From the NCBI RefSeq assembly GCF_002741985.1, contig NZ_APHW01000001.1, positions 85,613-149,612 of the forward strand: 64,000 nucleotides of DNA, read 5' to 3'. This DNA is from Vibrio rotiferianus CAIM 577 = LMG 21460. GTDB taxonomy: Bacteria; Pseudomonadota; Gammaproteobacteria; Enterobacterales; Vibrionaceae. Each line of letters opens with the position of its first letter. Positions within the stretch are counted from its first letter, which is position 1. Below, piece after piece: positions 47,488 through 56,017 of this stretch. The notes under the pieces are model-generated. The model had not been told where the DNA came from, did no database searches, and saw only the letters and a list, made by a program, of their open reading frames with translations. The translations under genes were made by a program, and so were the position numbers.

Positions 47488-48345
47488 ATGGAAAACGATG
47501 TAATCCTAAGTGTTAAAGATTTAGAAGTAGAGTTCACGACCGACGATGGCCCGGTAAAGGTACTTCATGGTGTTAACTTTGATGTTCGTGCAGGTCGCAC
47601 GCTTGGTTTGGTAGGTGAGTCGGGCAGTGGTAAGAGTGTGACCTCAATGTCCATCATGGGTCTGTTACCTAAGCCTTACGGTAATATCATTAATGGTGAG
47701 ATTAACTATCGTGGCACTAATCTCGTGACGCTCCCAGCAGAAGAGATGTACGCCATGCGTGGTGACCGTATTTCGATCATTTTCCAAGATCCGATGACGG
47801 CACTGAACCCGGTGCATTCTATCGGTCGCCAGCTTTGTGAAGTGCTAGAGCTGCATCGCCCAGAATTAGGGAAAAAAGAACGGGAAGCTTATGCCATTGA
47901 AATGCTGGCGAAAGTTAAAATTCCAATGCCAGAAAAGCGCTTGAACGAGTACCCACATAACTTATCAGGTGGTATGCGTCAGCGTGTGATGATTGCGATG
48001 GCGTTGGCATGTAAGCCTGACATTTTGATTTGTGATGAACCTACTACCGCACTGGATGTAACCGTTCAAGCGTCTATCCTTGACTTAATGAATGAGCTTC
48101 AAGAAGAGACGGGCATGGCGATGATCTTCATTACCCACGATCTTGGTGTGGTTGCCGAAGTGTGTGATGACGTGGCGGTGATGTACGGTGGTCGTATTGT
48201 CGAAAAAGCGGAGATTTTTGAGCTATTTGATAATCCACAACACCCTTACACAGAGCGCTTGATGGGGTTGATGCCTAGTTTGGATAATGAACCAAAACAG
48301 ATGATCGACATTAAGCCAATTGATGCCAGCATGTTTGCTAGCTAA
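47488..48345 (+). CDS. Peptide ABC transporter ATPase (OppD-like)
   Basis: First nucleotide-binding subunit of the importer. The 285-residue protein has Walker A GESGSGKS (about 40-47), the signature LSGGMRQRVMIAMAL (about 155-169), Walker B ILICDEPTTALD and the switch His in ITHDLG. A C-terminal OppD/DppD-type extension includes HPYTERLMGLMPSL. Separate OppD and OppF genes differ from E. coli yejF, which fuses both. Confidence 0.93.
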   Translation: MENDVILSVKDLEVEFTTDDGPVKVLHGVNFDVRAGRTLGLVGESGSGKSVTSMSIMGLLPKPYGNIINGEINYRGTNLVTLPAEEMYAMRGDRISIIFQDPMTALNPVHSIGRQLCEVLELHRPELGKKEREAYAIEMLAKVKIPMPEKRLNEYPHNLSGGMRQRVMIAMALACKPDILICDEPTTALDVTVQASILDLMNELQEETGMAMIFITHDLGVVAEVCDDVAVMYGGRIVEKAEIFELFDNPQHPYTERLMGLMPSLDNEPKQMIDIKPIDASMFAS

Positions 48346-48381
48346 CAGGTGCAAAGTGAGCACGTCATAAAAGAGGATGTT

Positions 48382-49221
48382 ATGGCTAAAGAAGTATTAA
48401 GAATTGAAGATCTTAAGCAGCACTTTGTATCTGGTAAAGGGCTGTTTAAGAAAGGCTACACCATTAAAGCGGTTGATGGTGTGTCATTATCAGTAGGCGA
48501 GGGGGAAACTCTTGGCCTAGTAGGTGAGTCTGGTTGTGGTAAAAGTACCTTGGGCCGCACGATTCTCAAGTTGTATGAGCCAACTGAGGGCAAGATTTTC
48601 TTTGAAGGCAAAGACATCACCAAGTTATCCGTAAAGCAGATGCGTTCTCTGCGTAAAGATATGCAGATCGTATTCCAAGACCCAATGGAATCACTTAATC
48701 AGCGTCATACTATTGGCATGATTCTCGAAGAGCCATACGTGATTCACAATGTGGGCACATCTGCAGAGCGTAAGCAGTGGGTTAAAGAGCTACTGGTTAA
48801 AGTCGGTCTGCCTGAAGCCGCAGTAAACCGTTACCCACATGAATTCTCTGGTGGTCAGCGTCAGCGTATTGGTATCGCACGTGCGATTGCTCTAAAGCCT
48901 AAACTGTTGATTTGTGATGAGTCGGTTTCAGCGTTGGATGTATCGGTCCAGGCGCAGATCTTGAACTTGCTACTGCAACTCCAGCAAGAGATGAACCTAG
49001 CAATCATCTTTATCTCCCATGACTTGTCTGTAGTGAAGCATGTGTCTGATAAAGTAGCGGTGATGTACTTTGGTAAAGTTGTAGAAGCGGGTAACGCGAA
49101 GGAGATCTACGCGAACCCTCAGAACGATTACACCAAAAAGCTTTTATCGGCGATTCCGATTACGCACCCGAAATACCGCAAGAAAAAGCGCTTAGCAGAA
49201 AAAAAGCAGCAAGTGGCGTAG
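48382..49221 (+). CDS. Peptide ABC transporter ATPase (OppF-like)
   Basis: Second nucleotide-binding subunit. I take the ATG at 48382, with AGAGGA six bases upstream, rather than the in-frame GTG at 48349; this gives 279 residues. Walker A GESGCGKS, signature [15 protein letters not shown], Walker [13 protein letters not shown] and the His-loop ISHDLS are all intact. The basic C-terminal tail ([15 protein letters not shown]) is unusual but short. A terminator follows. Confidence 0.93.
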   Translation: MAKEVLRIEDLKQHFVSGKGLFKKGYTIKAVDGVSLSVGEGETLGLVGESGCGKSTLGRTILKLYEPTEGKIFFEGKDITKLSVKQMRSLRKDMQIVFQDPMESLNQRHTIGMILEEPYVIHNVGTSAERKQWVKELLVKVGLPEAAVNRYPHEFSGGQRQRIGIARAIALKPKLLICDESVSALDVSVQAQILNLLLQLQQEMNLAIIFISHDLSVVKHVSDKVAVMYFGKVVEAGNAKEIYANPQNDYTKKLLSAIPITHPKYRKKKRLAEKKQQVA

Positions 49222-49248
49222 CGCCATCTGCTGAGTAAAATTATCATC

Positions 49249-49278
49249 AAAAACGCTCCAGTTAGTTGGGGCGTTTTT
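49249..49278 (+). terminator. Terminator of the ABC importer operon
   Basis: AAAACGCTCC and GGGGCGTTTT arms (one G-U pair) around an 8-base loop, followed by T and A-rich sequence; 28 bases after the last ATPase gene. Confidence 0.85.
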
Positions 49279-49384
49279 ATTATGAGCGTATTTTTATAGC
49301 GGGAGAACGCACGTGCCTTCAGTTTCTGTAAAATAGCGTGCTACACTGCAAACTTATTCCTTTGATTTTTTTGGATAGTTGGCC

Positions 49385-49810
49385 ATGCCGTCGCATTTAC
49401 CTAAATCATTCAGTCGTCCATTTCTGAAACTTTTTCATCTGCTTGAAGCCGTTCTATTGGTTGCTATTACTTTGGCGACCGTGTGGGCGATGGTGGAAGA
49501 GTTTATCCATATTTATGTACAAAAGCGTGTTTCACTTGATGACATCTTATTGATGTTTATCTACCTCGAAGTGTTGGCCATGGTCGGGCAGTTTGTGATG
49601 AACGGTAAGATACCGGTTCGTTATCCAATTTACATTGCTATGATGGCCATTGCTCGTTACATCACGCTTGGCATGAAAGAACTCGACTCAGTGATGATCG
49701 TATGGCTTTCTTTAGCCGCGTTTATTCTGGCTGCGGCAACCTTGGTTATTCGAGTCGGTCATCATTATTGGCCGTATATCGATAATCAAACCGCCGAAAA
49801 AGACGAATGA
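49385..49810 (+). CDS. psiE: Phosphate-starvation-inducible protein PsiE family
   Basis: Small inner-membrane protein of unknown activity. From the ATG at 49385 it is 141 residues with four membrane segments (about 18-38, 55-75, 82-100 and 106-128) and the family pattern LEAVLLVAITLATVWAM, DDILLMFIYLEVLAMVGQ and YIAMMAIARYITLGMKE. I saw no clear Pho box upstream, so phosphate regulation cannot be read from this sequence. An in-frame TTG six bases earlier is an alternative start. Confidence 0.9.
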   Translation: MPSHLPKSFSRPFLKLFHLLEAVLLVAITLATVWAMVEEFIHIYVQKRVSLDDILLMFIYLEVLAMVGQFVMNGKIPVRYPIYIAMMAIARYITLGMKELDSVMIVWLSLAAFILAAATLVIRVGHHYWPYIDNQTAEKDE

Positions 49811-49817
49811 TGTTATT

Positions 49818-49845
49818 AAGCCTCGCCCAGTGCGAGGCTTTGTTT
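49818..49845 (+). terminator. Terminator of psiE
   Basis: AAGCCTCGC and GCGAGGCTT arms followed by TGTTTT, seven bases past the stop codon. Confidence 0.85.
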
Positions 49846-49979
49846 TGGCGTGAAGGGAAATCACATCCAAATGGCATTGGGGTAAAAAAGTGTAAAGTCA
49901 TCTCAAGCCATCTTGTTTCTTGTCTAATTGATGAGTATCTTCACACTAACCTTTTTACCTGTTCTGATGAGATATTGTG

Positions 49980-50351
49980 ATGCTAGCGAAAAGCACATCG
50001 ACAATTTATTTTCTGCTGAGTGTCTTGATTGCATTTGCGCTTTCAAGCGGTATCGCTCGTGCAGAAATACCATCAACAGTGAGCCACATCACGACGGCTG
50101 AGTCTCTGCATATTAGCTACTGTGACTTAACCTTTGGTTCAGCAGAAAAGGACGAACCGAGTTGTTGTGAACCTGGCGGAACATGCTTTGAAAAGCAGTG
50201 TTGTTCCCATGGTCACGCATCGGGTTCGGCTGTTGTTGAAGCTCAGCTAAGAATTTATGAAGCTCCATTCCGAGATGAAATGGCGGTAAGCAAAGCCGCG
50301 CTCTACACCAGTGCAGACATGCACTCTCACTATCGCCCTCCGATAGCTTAA
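49980..50351 (+). CDS. Small exported Cys-rich protein, unknown function
   Basis: I do not recognise the family. The 123-residue product has an N-terminal hydrophobic signal (about 8-29, ending SSGIARAEIP). A short central segment follows with five cysteines and two histidines, CCEPGGTCFEKQCCSHGHAS (about 59-78), plus one earlier Cys (SYCDL). The remainder is polar and ends HSHYRPPIA. The Cys/His cluster suggests metal binding or a disulfide-rich fold; both are inference. An in-frame GTG three bases earlier is an alternative start; the ribosome-binding site is weak. Confidence 0.65.
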   Translation: MLAKSTSTIYFLLSVLIAFALSSGIARAEIPSTVSHITTAESLHISYCDLTFGSAEKDEPSCCEPGGTCFEKQCCSHGHASGSAVVEAQLRIYEAPFRDEMAVSKAALYTSADMHSHYRPPIA

Positions 50352-50464
50352 TTCCTATCTCGCAGCGTATCGCTGCCAACAATGTTACTGCACGAATTGC
50401 CGTGTGAATTTGTTATGCGTGTGAATAGCTTTCTATTTGCACCATCCTGTGATGGGAATGAAAA

Positions 50465-50560
50465 ATGAAAACTAATCTAATTGCTCGTAACGAGCACCTT
50501 GCTGCGCACCTGCCAAACCTTGTTATCAACCGAAAAGCGGGAGGTCGCCATGATGCATAA
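50465..50560 (+). CDS. 31-residue leader ORF overlapping the EamA transporter gene
   Basis: ATG at 50465 reads MKTNLIARNEHLAAHLPNLV then INRKAGGRHDA and stops at 50558-50560, overlapping the next gene's start by 11 bases. The GGAGG that serves the transporter lies inside it, an arrangement typical of translational coupling. A GGGA a few bases upstream is a modest ribosome-binding site. No homologue is recognised, and it could be chance. Confidence 0.4.
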   Translation: MKTNLIARNEHLAAHLPNLVINRKAGGRHDA

Positions 50561-51503
50561 GCATTTACCGATCATCTTGTTTGTGTCTGTGTGTTTAATT
50601 TGGGGCACCACGTGGTTTGCGATGGAAGTGGCGGTGCAAACTATTCCGCCCATTTTTGCTACCGGACTACGCTTTTTGATCGCAGCGCCGCTATTAATCA
50701 TGTTGGCGAAACACCTCAATCAGCCCCTGTTCTTTCCTAAGGGAAAAGTATTTTGGATGTTCGTGGTCGCGATTTTCTATTTCGCGATTCCATTTACCTT
50801 GATGATTTTTGGCGAACAGTACATTTCATCAGGTCTTGCTTCGATCATCTTCGCCAATATGCCAATTGCAGTCATGGTGACATCGAGCTTGTTCCTTGGA
50901 CTTAGGTTACGTAAATCGCAGATTGCTGGTCTTTTGGTGGCGGTTCTGAGCTTAATTCTGATTCTGGCTAAAGAGATGAGTTTAGGTGGCGAGGATTATC
51001 TACTGGGCTTTCTCGCTTTAGGTGGGGCGGTCGCAATTCATTCGGTGATGTATGTGTTTGTCGAAAAGTTCTGCAAGGGTATTCCTGTACTGACTTACAA
51101 CGCCTTTCCTAGCTTTGTCGCTTCCGTATTGTTGTTTATCACCTCATTGCTTGTTGAGCAGCCAGATATTTCTCAGTTCTCGATGGATTCGATTACCGCT
51201 GTGATTTATTTAGGTATGTTTGCCAGCGTCGGTGGCATCGTGGCGTACTTTAAACTTGGACAGGTGTCGACGCCGTTTACTGCCTCGATTTGTTTTCTGT
51301 TTTTCCCGTTGATTGCGCTTAGCCTTTCAACATGGATTGCGGGTAACAGTTTGTCGTTGGTTTCTGTTGCCCTGCTGCTGCCATTACTTGGCGGTATTTT
51401 TGTAACGAAAGCCGAGCCTGCTTTCTGGCAGCGCTTTCGCCTTAAATCTGCAGAGCCAAAGCCGGTGCTATGTGAGCATTGTATGAAGAATCTCAATGCC
51501 TAA
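50550..51503 (+). CDS. EamA/DMT-family transporter
   Basis: Inner-membrane drug/metabolite transporter with ten predicted membrane segments in two EamA repeats. The ATG at 50550 (GGAGG five bases upstream) gives 317 residues; the next codon is also ATG. The first repeat starts SVCLIWGTTWFAMEVAVQ (about 12-29), a hallmark of the family. The substrate cannot be told from sequence. A C-terminal tail has CEHCMKNLNA, a CXXC that is unusual for the family and might bind metal. Confidence 0.88.
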   Translation: MMHKHLPIILFVSVCLIWGTTWFAMEVAVQTIPPIFATGLRFLIAAPLLIMLAKHLNQPLFFPKGKVFWMFVVAIFYFAIPFTLMIFGEQYISSGLASIIFANMPIAVMVTSSLFLGLRLRKSQIAGLLVAVLSLILILAKEMSLGGEDYLLGFLALGGAVAIHSVMYVFVEKFCKGIPVLTYNAFPSFVASVLLFITSLLVEQPDISQFSMDSITAVIYLGMFASVGGIVAYFKLGQVSTPFTASICFLFFPLIALSLSTWIAGNSLSLVSVALLLPLLGGIFVTKAEPAFWQRFRLKSAEPKPVLCEHCMKNLNA

Positions 51504-51521
51504 CACAGACTAAAGTTTATT

Positions 51522-51547
51522 AAAAAAGCCCTGCAATGCAGGGCTTT
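51522..51547 (-). terminator. Terminator of yicC (shared with the EamA gene)
   Basis: AAAGCCCTG and CAGGGCTTT arms; T6 on the minus strand. It lies between converging genes. Confidence 0.85.
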
Positions 51548-51569
51548 AGAAGAGAAATCGAAAGGTCTG

Positions 51570-52436
51570 TTATTCGATGTTCTGAATTTGTTCACGCATT
51601 TGCTCAATCAGAACTTTCAGTTCAACACCTGATGCGGTGATGTCTGTACTGATAGATTTCGACGCTAGCGTGTTAGATTCGCGGTTGAATTCTTGCATCA
51701 TGAAATCTAGACGACGGCCTACTGCGCCACCTTTCTTCAGGATGTTTGTGGTTTCTTTTACGTGAGAATCAAGGCGGTCTAGCTCTTCCGCTACGTCTGA
51801 TTTTTGTGCCAGAAGGATCAGCTCTTGCTCAACGCGAGATGGGTCTAGCTCAACTTTTGCATCTTCAAATTTTGAGAACAGACGCTCACGTTGCCATTCT
51901 AGGATTTCAGGCATGCGTGCACGAACTTTTACCACTTCAGATGTGATCGCTTCGAGACGTTGCTCGATCAGCGCTTTCATGTTGTCGCCTTCACGGCCAC
52001 GCGCTTCAATGAACTCACTAATTGCTTCATCAAATGCAGCAAGCAGTTCTTTGTTTACCTCATCCATGTTCTGCTCTGGCGTCTCCATCACGCCTGGCCA
52101 TTGCATTACTTGGAATGGGTTGATGCGGCTTAGTTCACCCGTCATGTGCATGACTTGTTCTGCCGCTTTGATCACTTGGTTTGCCAGTGCTTCGTTGATG
52201 CTAAGTTCAGCTTTTGCTGCTGGGTTTGCTTCAAAGCGTAGGCTACATTCTACTTTACCGCGTGCTAGGCGCTTACGAAAACGCTCACGCAGTACAGGTT
52301 CAAGAGCGCGGAATTGTTCTGGCATGCGGAAGTAAGTTTCTAGGTAGCGTTGGTTCACACTGCGGATTTCCCACACTGCGCTACCCCAATCGCCTTTTAC
52401 TTCTTTGCGCGCATACGCTGTCATACTGTAAATCAT
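51570..52436 (-). CDS. yicC: YicC family endoribonuclease
   Basis: The ATG at 52436 (AGGAA seven bases upstream) gives 288 residues, the usual length; the longer open frame to 52487 lacks support. The N-terminal YicC domain starts MIYSMTAYARKEVKG and VNQRYLETYFRMPEQ. The C-terminal DUF1732 region ends LDFMMQEFNRESNTLASKS followed by KVLIEQMREQIQNIE. E. coli YicC has been described as an endoribonuclease. It diverges from rph as in E. coli. Confidence 0.95.
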   Translation of the reverse strand: MIYSMTAYARKEVKGDWGSAVWEIRSVNQRYLETYFRMPEQFRALEPVLRERFRKRLARGKVECSLRFEANPAAKAELSINEALANQVIKAAEQVMHMTGELSRINPFQVMQWPGVMETPEQNMDEVNKELLAAFDEAISEFIEARGREGDNMKALIEQRLEAITSEVVKVRARMPEILEWQRERLFSKFEDAKVELDPSRVEQELILLAQKSDVAEELDRLDSHVKETTNILKKGGAVGRRLDFMMQEFNRESNTLASKSISTDITASGVELKVLIEQMREQIQNIE

Positions 52437-52533
52437 CGAATTTTCCTGTCTTCTAATTTGCTGAAAATTACCCCGCAATAGTAGCACAGCCAGAGAGTTG
52501 TGGCTGTGCTATTCTGTGTAGAGATTGTCCAGA

Positions 52534-52562
52534 TAGCTTTATTTAATCGATTCCGCTATAAT
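52534..52562 (+). promoter_or_regulatory. Candidate promoter of rph-pyrE
   Basis: Perfect -10 TATAAT at 52557-52562, with a weak -35 TAGCTT 17 bases before it. It is about 50 bases upstream of the rph start, in the yicC-rph divergent region. Confidence 0.55.
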
Positions 52563-52610
52563 CTGCGCCCAACCAAATCGTCTTCTCCTCATTACTTAAG
52601 GTAGATGCCC

Positions 52611-53327
52611 ATGCGTCCAAACGATCGCAAGGCGGACCAAGTTCGCCCAATCAAAATTACTCGTAACTACACAGCTTACGCTGAAGGCTCTGTGTTAGTT
52701 GAATTTGGTAACACCAAAGTGTTGTGTAATGCGACCGTTGAAGAATCTGTGCCTCGTTGGCTAAAAGGTCAAGGTAAAGGCTGGGTAACTGCTGAATATG
52801 GCATGCTACCTCGTGCGACTCACTCGCGTACTCGTCGTGAAGCTGCGAACGGTAAGCAAGGTGGCCGTACAATGGAAATTCAACGCCTGATCGCACGCAG
52901 CCTACGCGCAGTGGTTGATCTACAAGCGATGGGTGAGTTCATGATCACGGTTGACTGTGATGTTATCCAAGCCGACGGTGGTACTCGTACAGCATCTATC
53001 AGCGGCGCAAGCGTTGCTCTAGCGGATGCGTTCCAACACCTAGTGGATAGCGGCAAGCTAAAAGCAAACCCAATGAAAGGCCACGTAGCGGCAGTTTCCG
53101 TTGGTTTACTTGGTGATGATGTTCTGTGTGACCTTGAGTACGTTGAAGATTCAGCGGCAGACACAGACATGAACGTCGTAATGACGGAAGAAGGCAAGAT
53201 GATTGAAATTCAGGGCACCGCAGAAGGTGAACCGTTCAGTCATGAGCAGCTGATGGCTCTATTAGAGTCGGCGAAAGTCGGCATTACGGAAATTGTCGCA
53301 GCGCAGAAGGCGGCGTTAGCCAATTGA
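52611..53327 (+). CDS. rph: Ribonuclease PH
   Basis: Phosphorolytic 3'-5' exoribonuclease that trims tRNA 3' ends. Start at the second ATG (52611, [13 protein letters not shown]), nine bases after AAGG and matching the family; the ATG at 52605 is too close. The 238-residue protein is full length, with [17 protein letters not shown] (the phosphate-binding Arg region, without its first residues) and [18 protein letters not shown]. Unlike E. coli K-12, where rph is frameshifted, it is intact. Confidence 0.97.
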   Translation: MRPNDRKADQVRPIKITRNYTAYAEGSVLVEFGNTKVLCNATVEESVPRWLKGQGKGWVTAEYGMLPRATHSRTRREAANGKQGGRTMEIQRLIARSLRAVVDLQAMGEFMITVDCDVIQADGGTRTASISGASVALADAFQHLVDSGKLKANPMKGHVAAVSVGLLGDDVLCDLEYVEDSAADTDMNVVMTEEGKMIEIQGTAEGEPFSHEQLMALLESAKVGITEIVAAQKAALAN

Positions 53328-53332
53328 TTTAG

Positions 53333-53361
53333 ATAGCTCCCATTATGGGGGCTATTTTTTT
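53333..53361 (+). promoter_or_regulatory. pyrE attenuator (intrinsic terminator after rph)
   Basis: ATAGCTCCC and GGGGGCTAT arms (one G-U pair), 5-base loop, then T7. The stem starts five bases after the rph stop codon, so ribosomes finishing rph would cover it. This is the arrangement of the UTP-sensitive rph-pyrE attenuator described in E. coli; that the same control works here is inference. Confidence 0.8.
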
Positions 53362-53431
53362 ATCTCGACAACAGAGAAATGAATGATTGTCGAGAAGAGA
53401 CACAAGAAACCAAGGATATAGAGAGAAAATA

Positions 53432-54073
53432 ATGAAAGCATACCAGCGTGAATTTATTGAGTTTGCACTTGAGAAAGAAGTTCTTAAGTTTGGTGAGTTT
53501 ACTTTGAAATCTGGCCGTAAAAGCCCGTACTTCTTTAACGCTGGTCTTTTCAATACTGGTCGTGATCTAGCGCGTCTTGGTCGTTTTTACGCAGCAGCGT
53601 TGGTGGATTCAGGCATTGAGTTTGATGTACTGTTTGGCCCTGCGTACAAAGGTATCCCAATCGCGACGACAACAGCAGTAGCGCTTGCAGATCACCACGA
53701 CATCGACACGCCATACTGCTTCAACCGTAAAGAAGCGAAAGACCATGGCGAAGGCGGCAACCTTGTAGGTTCAGCACTTGAAGGTCGTATCATGTTAGTA
53801 GACGACGTAATCACAGCAGGTACCGCGATTCGCGAATCAATGGAAATCATCCAAGCAAACGGTGCAGACCTAGCAGGTGTGTTAGTTGCGATTGACCGTC
53901 AAGAAAAAGGTAAAGGTGAGTTGTCTGCGATTCAAGAAGTAGAGCGTGACTTTGGTTGTGCAATAATCTCAATCGTTAGCCTGACAGACCTTGTGACTTT
54001 CCTTGAAGAGAAAGGTACAGACAAAGAGCACCTAGAAGCAGTAAAAGCGTACCGCGCGGAATACGGCATTTAG
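53432..54073 (+). CDS. pyrE: Orotate phosphoribosyltransferase
   Basis: Converts orotate and PRPP to OMP in pyrimidine synthesis. The ATG at 53432 gives 213 residues, the usual length. Motifs are [35 protein letters not shown], the catalytic loop [12 protein letters not shown] and the PRPP motif [13 protein letters not shown]. It is 104 bases after rph, behind the attenuator. Confidence 0.98.
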   Translation: MKAYQREFIEFALEKEVLKFGEFTLKSGRKSPYFFNAGLFNTGRDLARLGRFYAAALVDSGIEFDVLFGPAYKGIPIATTTAVALADHHDIDTPYCFNRKEAKDHGEGGNLVGSALEGRIMLVDDVITAGTAIRESMEIIQANGADLAGVLVAIDRQEKGKGELSAIQEVERDFGCAIISIVSLTDLVTFLEEKGTDKEHLEAVKAYRAEYGI

Positions 54074-54172
54074 ACCGCAGTATTAAAAGTAGAGCCTTCT
54101 ATCCCAGCTCTAAATCACCGACTTCAGTAGTTGGTCGCTTACTTTGAACACTCTTTAGAATAGAAAACGAAT

Positions 54173-54198
54173 AAGGCTGAAGCGTATACTTCAGCCTT
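54173..54198. terminator. Hairpin between converging pyrE and lpxN
   Basis: Perfect 10-bp arms AAGGCTGAAG / CTTCAGCCTT with a 6-base loop. The tails are only moderately T-rich on either strand, so strength as a terminator is uncertain. Confidence 0.65.
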
Positions 54199-54214
54199 CT
54201 ATCTTGTTTGAGAG

Positions 54215-55153
54215 TTAATCGTAGCGTGTCCCTTGCCTCACTCTTGGATCTGGCATAGTTTTATAACGCTTGTGTAGCCACATCCATTGTTCAGGTGCTC
54301 GCAGAATCACTTCTTCTACAAAGATGTTCATGTAGGCAGCTGCCGCTACCTCATCCTTATTCGGGTAATCGGCTTCAATGCACTTATCAGCAATGATTTC
54401 ATATTTGCCATCTTCATTACGGAAACCAGAACCCGGAATAATTGAACATTTAGACGTGTAAGCCAGAATGCTGGTACCAGTTGTAGTACATGCATCTTCG
54501 ACTGAGAAGAAAGGCACAAACACGGACTTGTTACGACCGTAATCATGGTCTGGTAAATAAAACAAACGTTCACCGCTACGCAGTACACGAATCATCTGCT
54601 TGACGTCTTTGCGATCAATCAACTTATTGCCGTTGTGTGTACGTCCCCAATACTGAATAAAGTTGTATGCAGGGTTGTTGTGCGGGCGAAATGCACCGTA
54701 ACCTGCCACGCCAAGAACAGCAAAAGCACGAGCAGTGATCTCAAGGTTAAGGGCATGAACACAGCACAGTAAGACGCCTTTACCTTCTGTAGCTTTTGTG
54801 CGTAAAGCACAGATATCTTTTTCTACAATTAGATTTTTGAAACGCCAAGTTGGCCAGAACCAAGTGATGCCAGTTTCAATCAAAGCTAAGCCAGTATTTT
54901 TAAGGTTTTCATCAACGATTTTAGTGATTTCAGCTTCGGGTTTGTCTGGGAATGCAAGCTCTAAGTTTCGTTTTGCAATCGCAGCTCGCTTTGGCGACAG
55001 TTTTGGTGTCAAAGCACCGAGAGAGTGTCCCAGTGATTTTAATAGACGATAGGGTAGGATGTTGACTATTACTGCCAGAAATCCAAAACCGATCCATACG
55101 CCCCAATGTTTGGGGTGGAGTAAAGACAAAGAGAAGCTGCCTTCATTATTCAT
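54215..55153 (-). CDS. lpxN: Lipid A secondary acyltransferase (LpxN/LpxM-like)
   Basis: Inner-membrane enzyme of the LpxL/LpxM/HtrB family that adds a secondary acyl chain to lipid A. The 312-residue product has one membrane anchor (about 17-37), the catalytic H-X4-E motif (CVHALNLEITARAF, about 130) and PDHDYG. The gene next to pyrE in V. cholerae (VC0212) is LpxN, which transfers 3-hydroxylaurate; I infer orthology from position, so substrate is not proven. It is the last gene of slmA-GT2-lpxN. Confidence 0.85.
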   Translation of the reverse strand: MNNEGSFSLSLLHPKHWGVWIGFGFLAVIVNILPYRLLKSLGHSLGALTPKLSPKRAAIAKRNLELAFPDKPEAEITKIVDENLKNTGLALIETGITWFWPTWRFKNLIVEKDICALRTKATEGKGVLLCCVHALNLEITARAFAVLGVAGYGAFRPHNNPAYNFIQYWGRTHNGNKLIDRKDVKQMIRVLRSGERLFYLPDHDYGRNKSVFVPFFSVEDACTTTGTSILAYTSKCSIIPGSGFRNEDGKYEIIADKCIEADYPNKDEVAAAAYMNIFVEEVILRAPEQWMWLHKRYKTMPDPRVRQGTRYD

Positions 55154-55163
55154 TATTGTCTCC

Positions 55164-56015
55164 CTATATAAGTGTCGAGATCCCCAATTCAGCCCAAGCT
55201 GCTTTGTTTTTTACTGTCTCTTGAAACAGCTCTTTGTTCACAGATGGGCGATCTAACCAAGGGTGGTACATGTGAATTTGACATCCTAAATTGCACAAAG
55301 GTTTGTTGGTAATACCAACTAAATTTAGGCGATAATCAATATCACTATCTTCACCTATTGCAGGGGCTTCATAGCGCATATCAAAAGCATTGACTTTCAG
55401 GATGTCGTCTTTGTGGATAGAGAAATTACACCCTAAGATTCCTTTTACTTTTGAGCGTTGTAGGTAGTGTTGTATGAATGGGTTTGCTATACGCAACCCT
55501 TTTTCTACATGTCGACCTTTTTCTTTATGTTTGCCGTTAGTGGTAAAGTAGTGAAATAGCAAACGGTATTTGTTGTCTTCAAAGAATGTTCCTGGATAGG
55601 CCGAATTCAATACATCTTCAGTAAACTTTTCAGGAAGCTCTGCACGTCGACCACACAGACTACGCCCTTTTTCAGCGTTGCAGACATGATCTTCTATGAA
55701 GTGTTTTTGAGGTATACAGTCGCCGTCTATGAAAATTAAATAGTTGCTATTAGAGGCCAGTATTGAGTGATTTAAAACTCTATTCTTTCTAAAGCCTTTA
55801 TCTTCATGCCATACATGTTTGACTTTATAAGGTAATTCTTCAGCACGTTTAGCGATAAAATCAATGGCGTCTTGTTTAGAGCCATCATCAGCAATGATAA
55901 CTTCAAAGTTTGGTTCAGTTTGATCTGATAATGCATTAAAAATCAGGTCTAACGCTTGTGTGTTATTGTAAAAAGCAATGATCAAGCTTGCTTTTGGTTG
56001 GTTAGTCGTATTCAT
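55164..56015 (-). CDS. Family 2 glycosyltransferase
   Basis: The 283-residue protein has a GT-A fold with the N-terminal KASLIIAFYNNTQALDLIF, the nucleotide-binding EVIIADDGSK, the DXD-type FIDGDC (about 106-111) and HEDKGFRKNR. The C-terminal domain holds EDSDIDYRL (a possible catalytic base region). It most likely adds a sugar to LPS core or another surface glycan, given the lpxN neighbour. Codon use looks more AT-rich than slmA or coaBC, suggesting later acquisition. It starts two bases after slmA ends and finishes ten bases before lpxN. Confidence 0.85.
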   Translation of the reverse strand: MNTTNQPKASLIIAFYNNTQALDLIFNALSDQTEPNFEVIIADDGSKQDAIDFIAKRAEELPYKVKHVWHEDKGFRKNRVLNHSILASNSNYLIFIDGDCIPQKHFIEDHVCNAEKGRSLCGRRAELPEKFTEDVLNSAYPGTFFEDNKYRLLFHYFTTNGKHKEKGRHVEKGLRIANPFIQHYLQRSKVKGILGCNFSIHKDDILKVNAFDMRYEAPAIGEDSDIDYRLNLVGITNKPLCNLGCQIHMYHPWLDRPSVNKELFQETVKNKAAWAELGISTLI

Positions 56016-56017
56016 GT

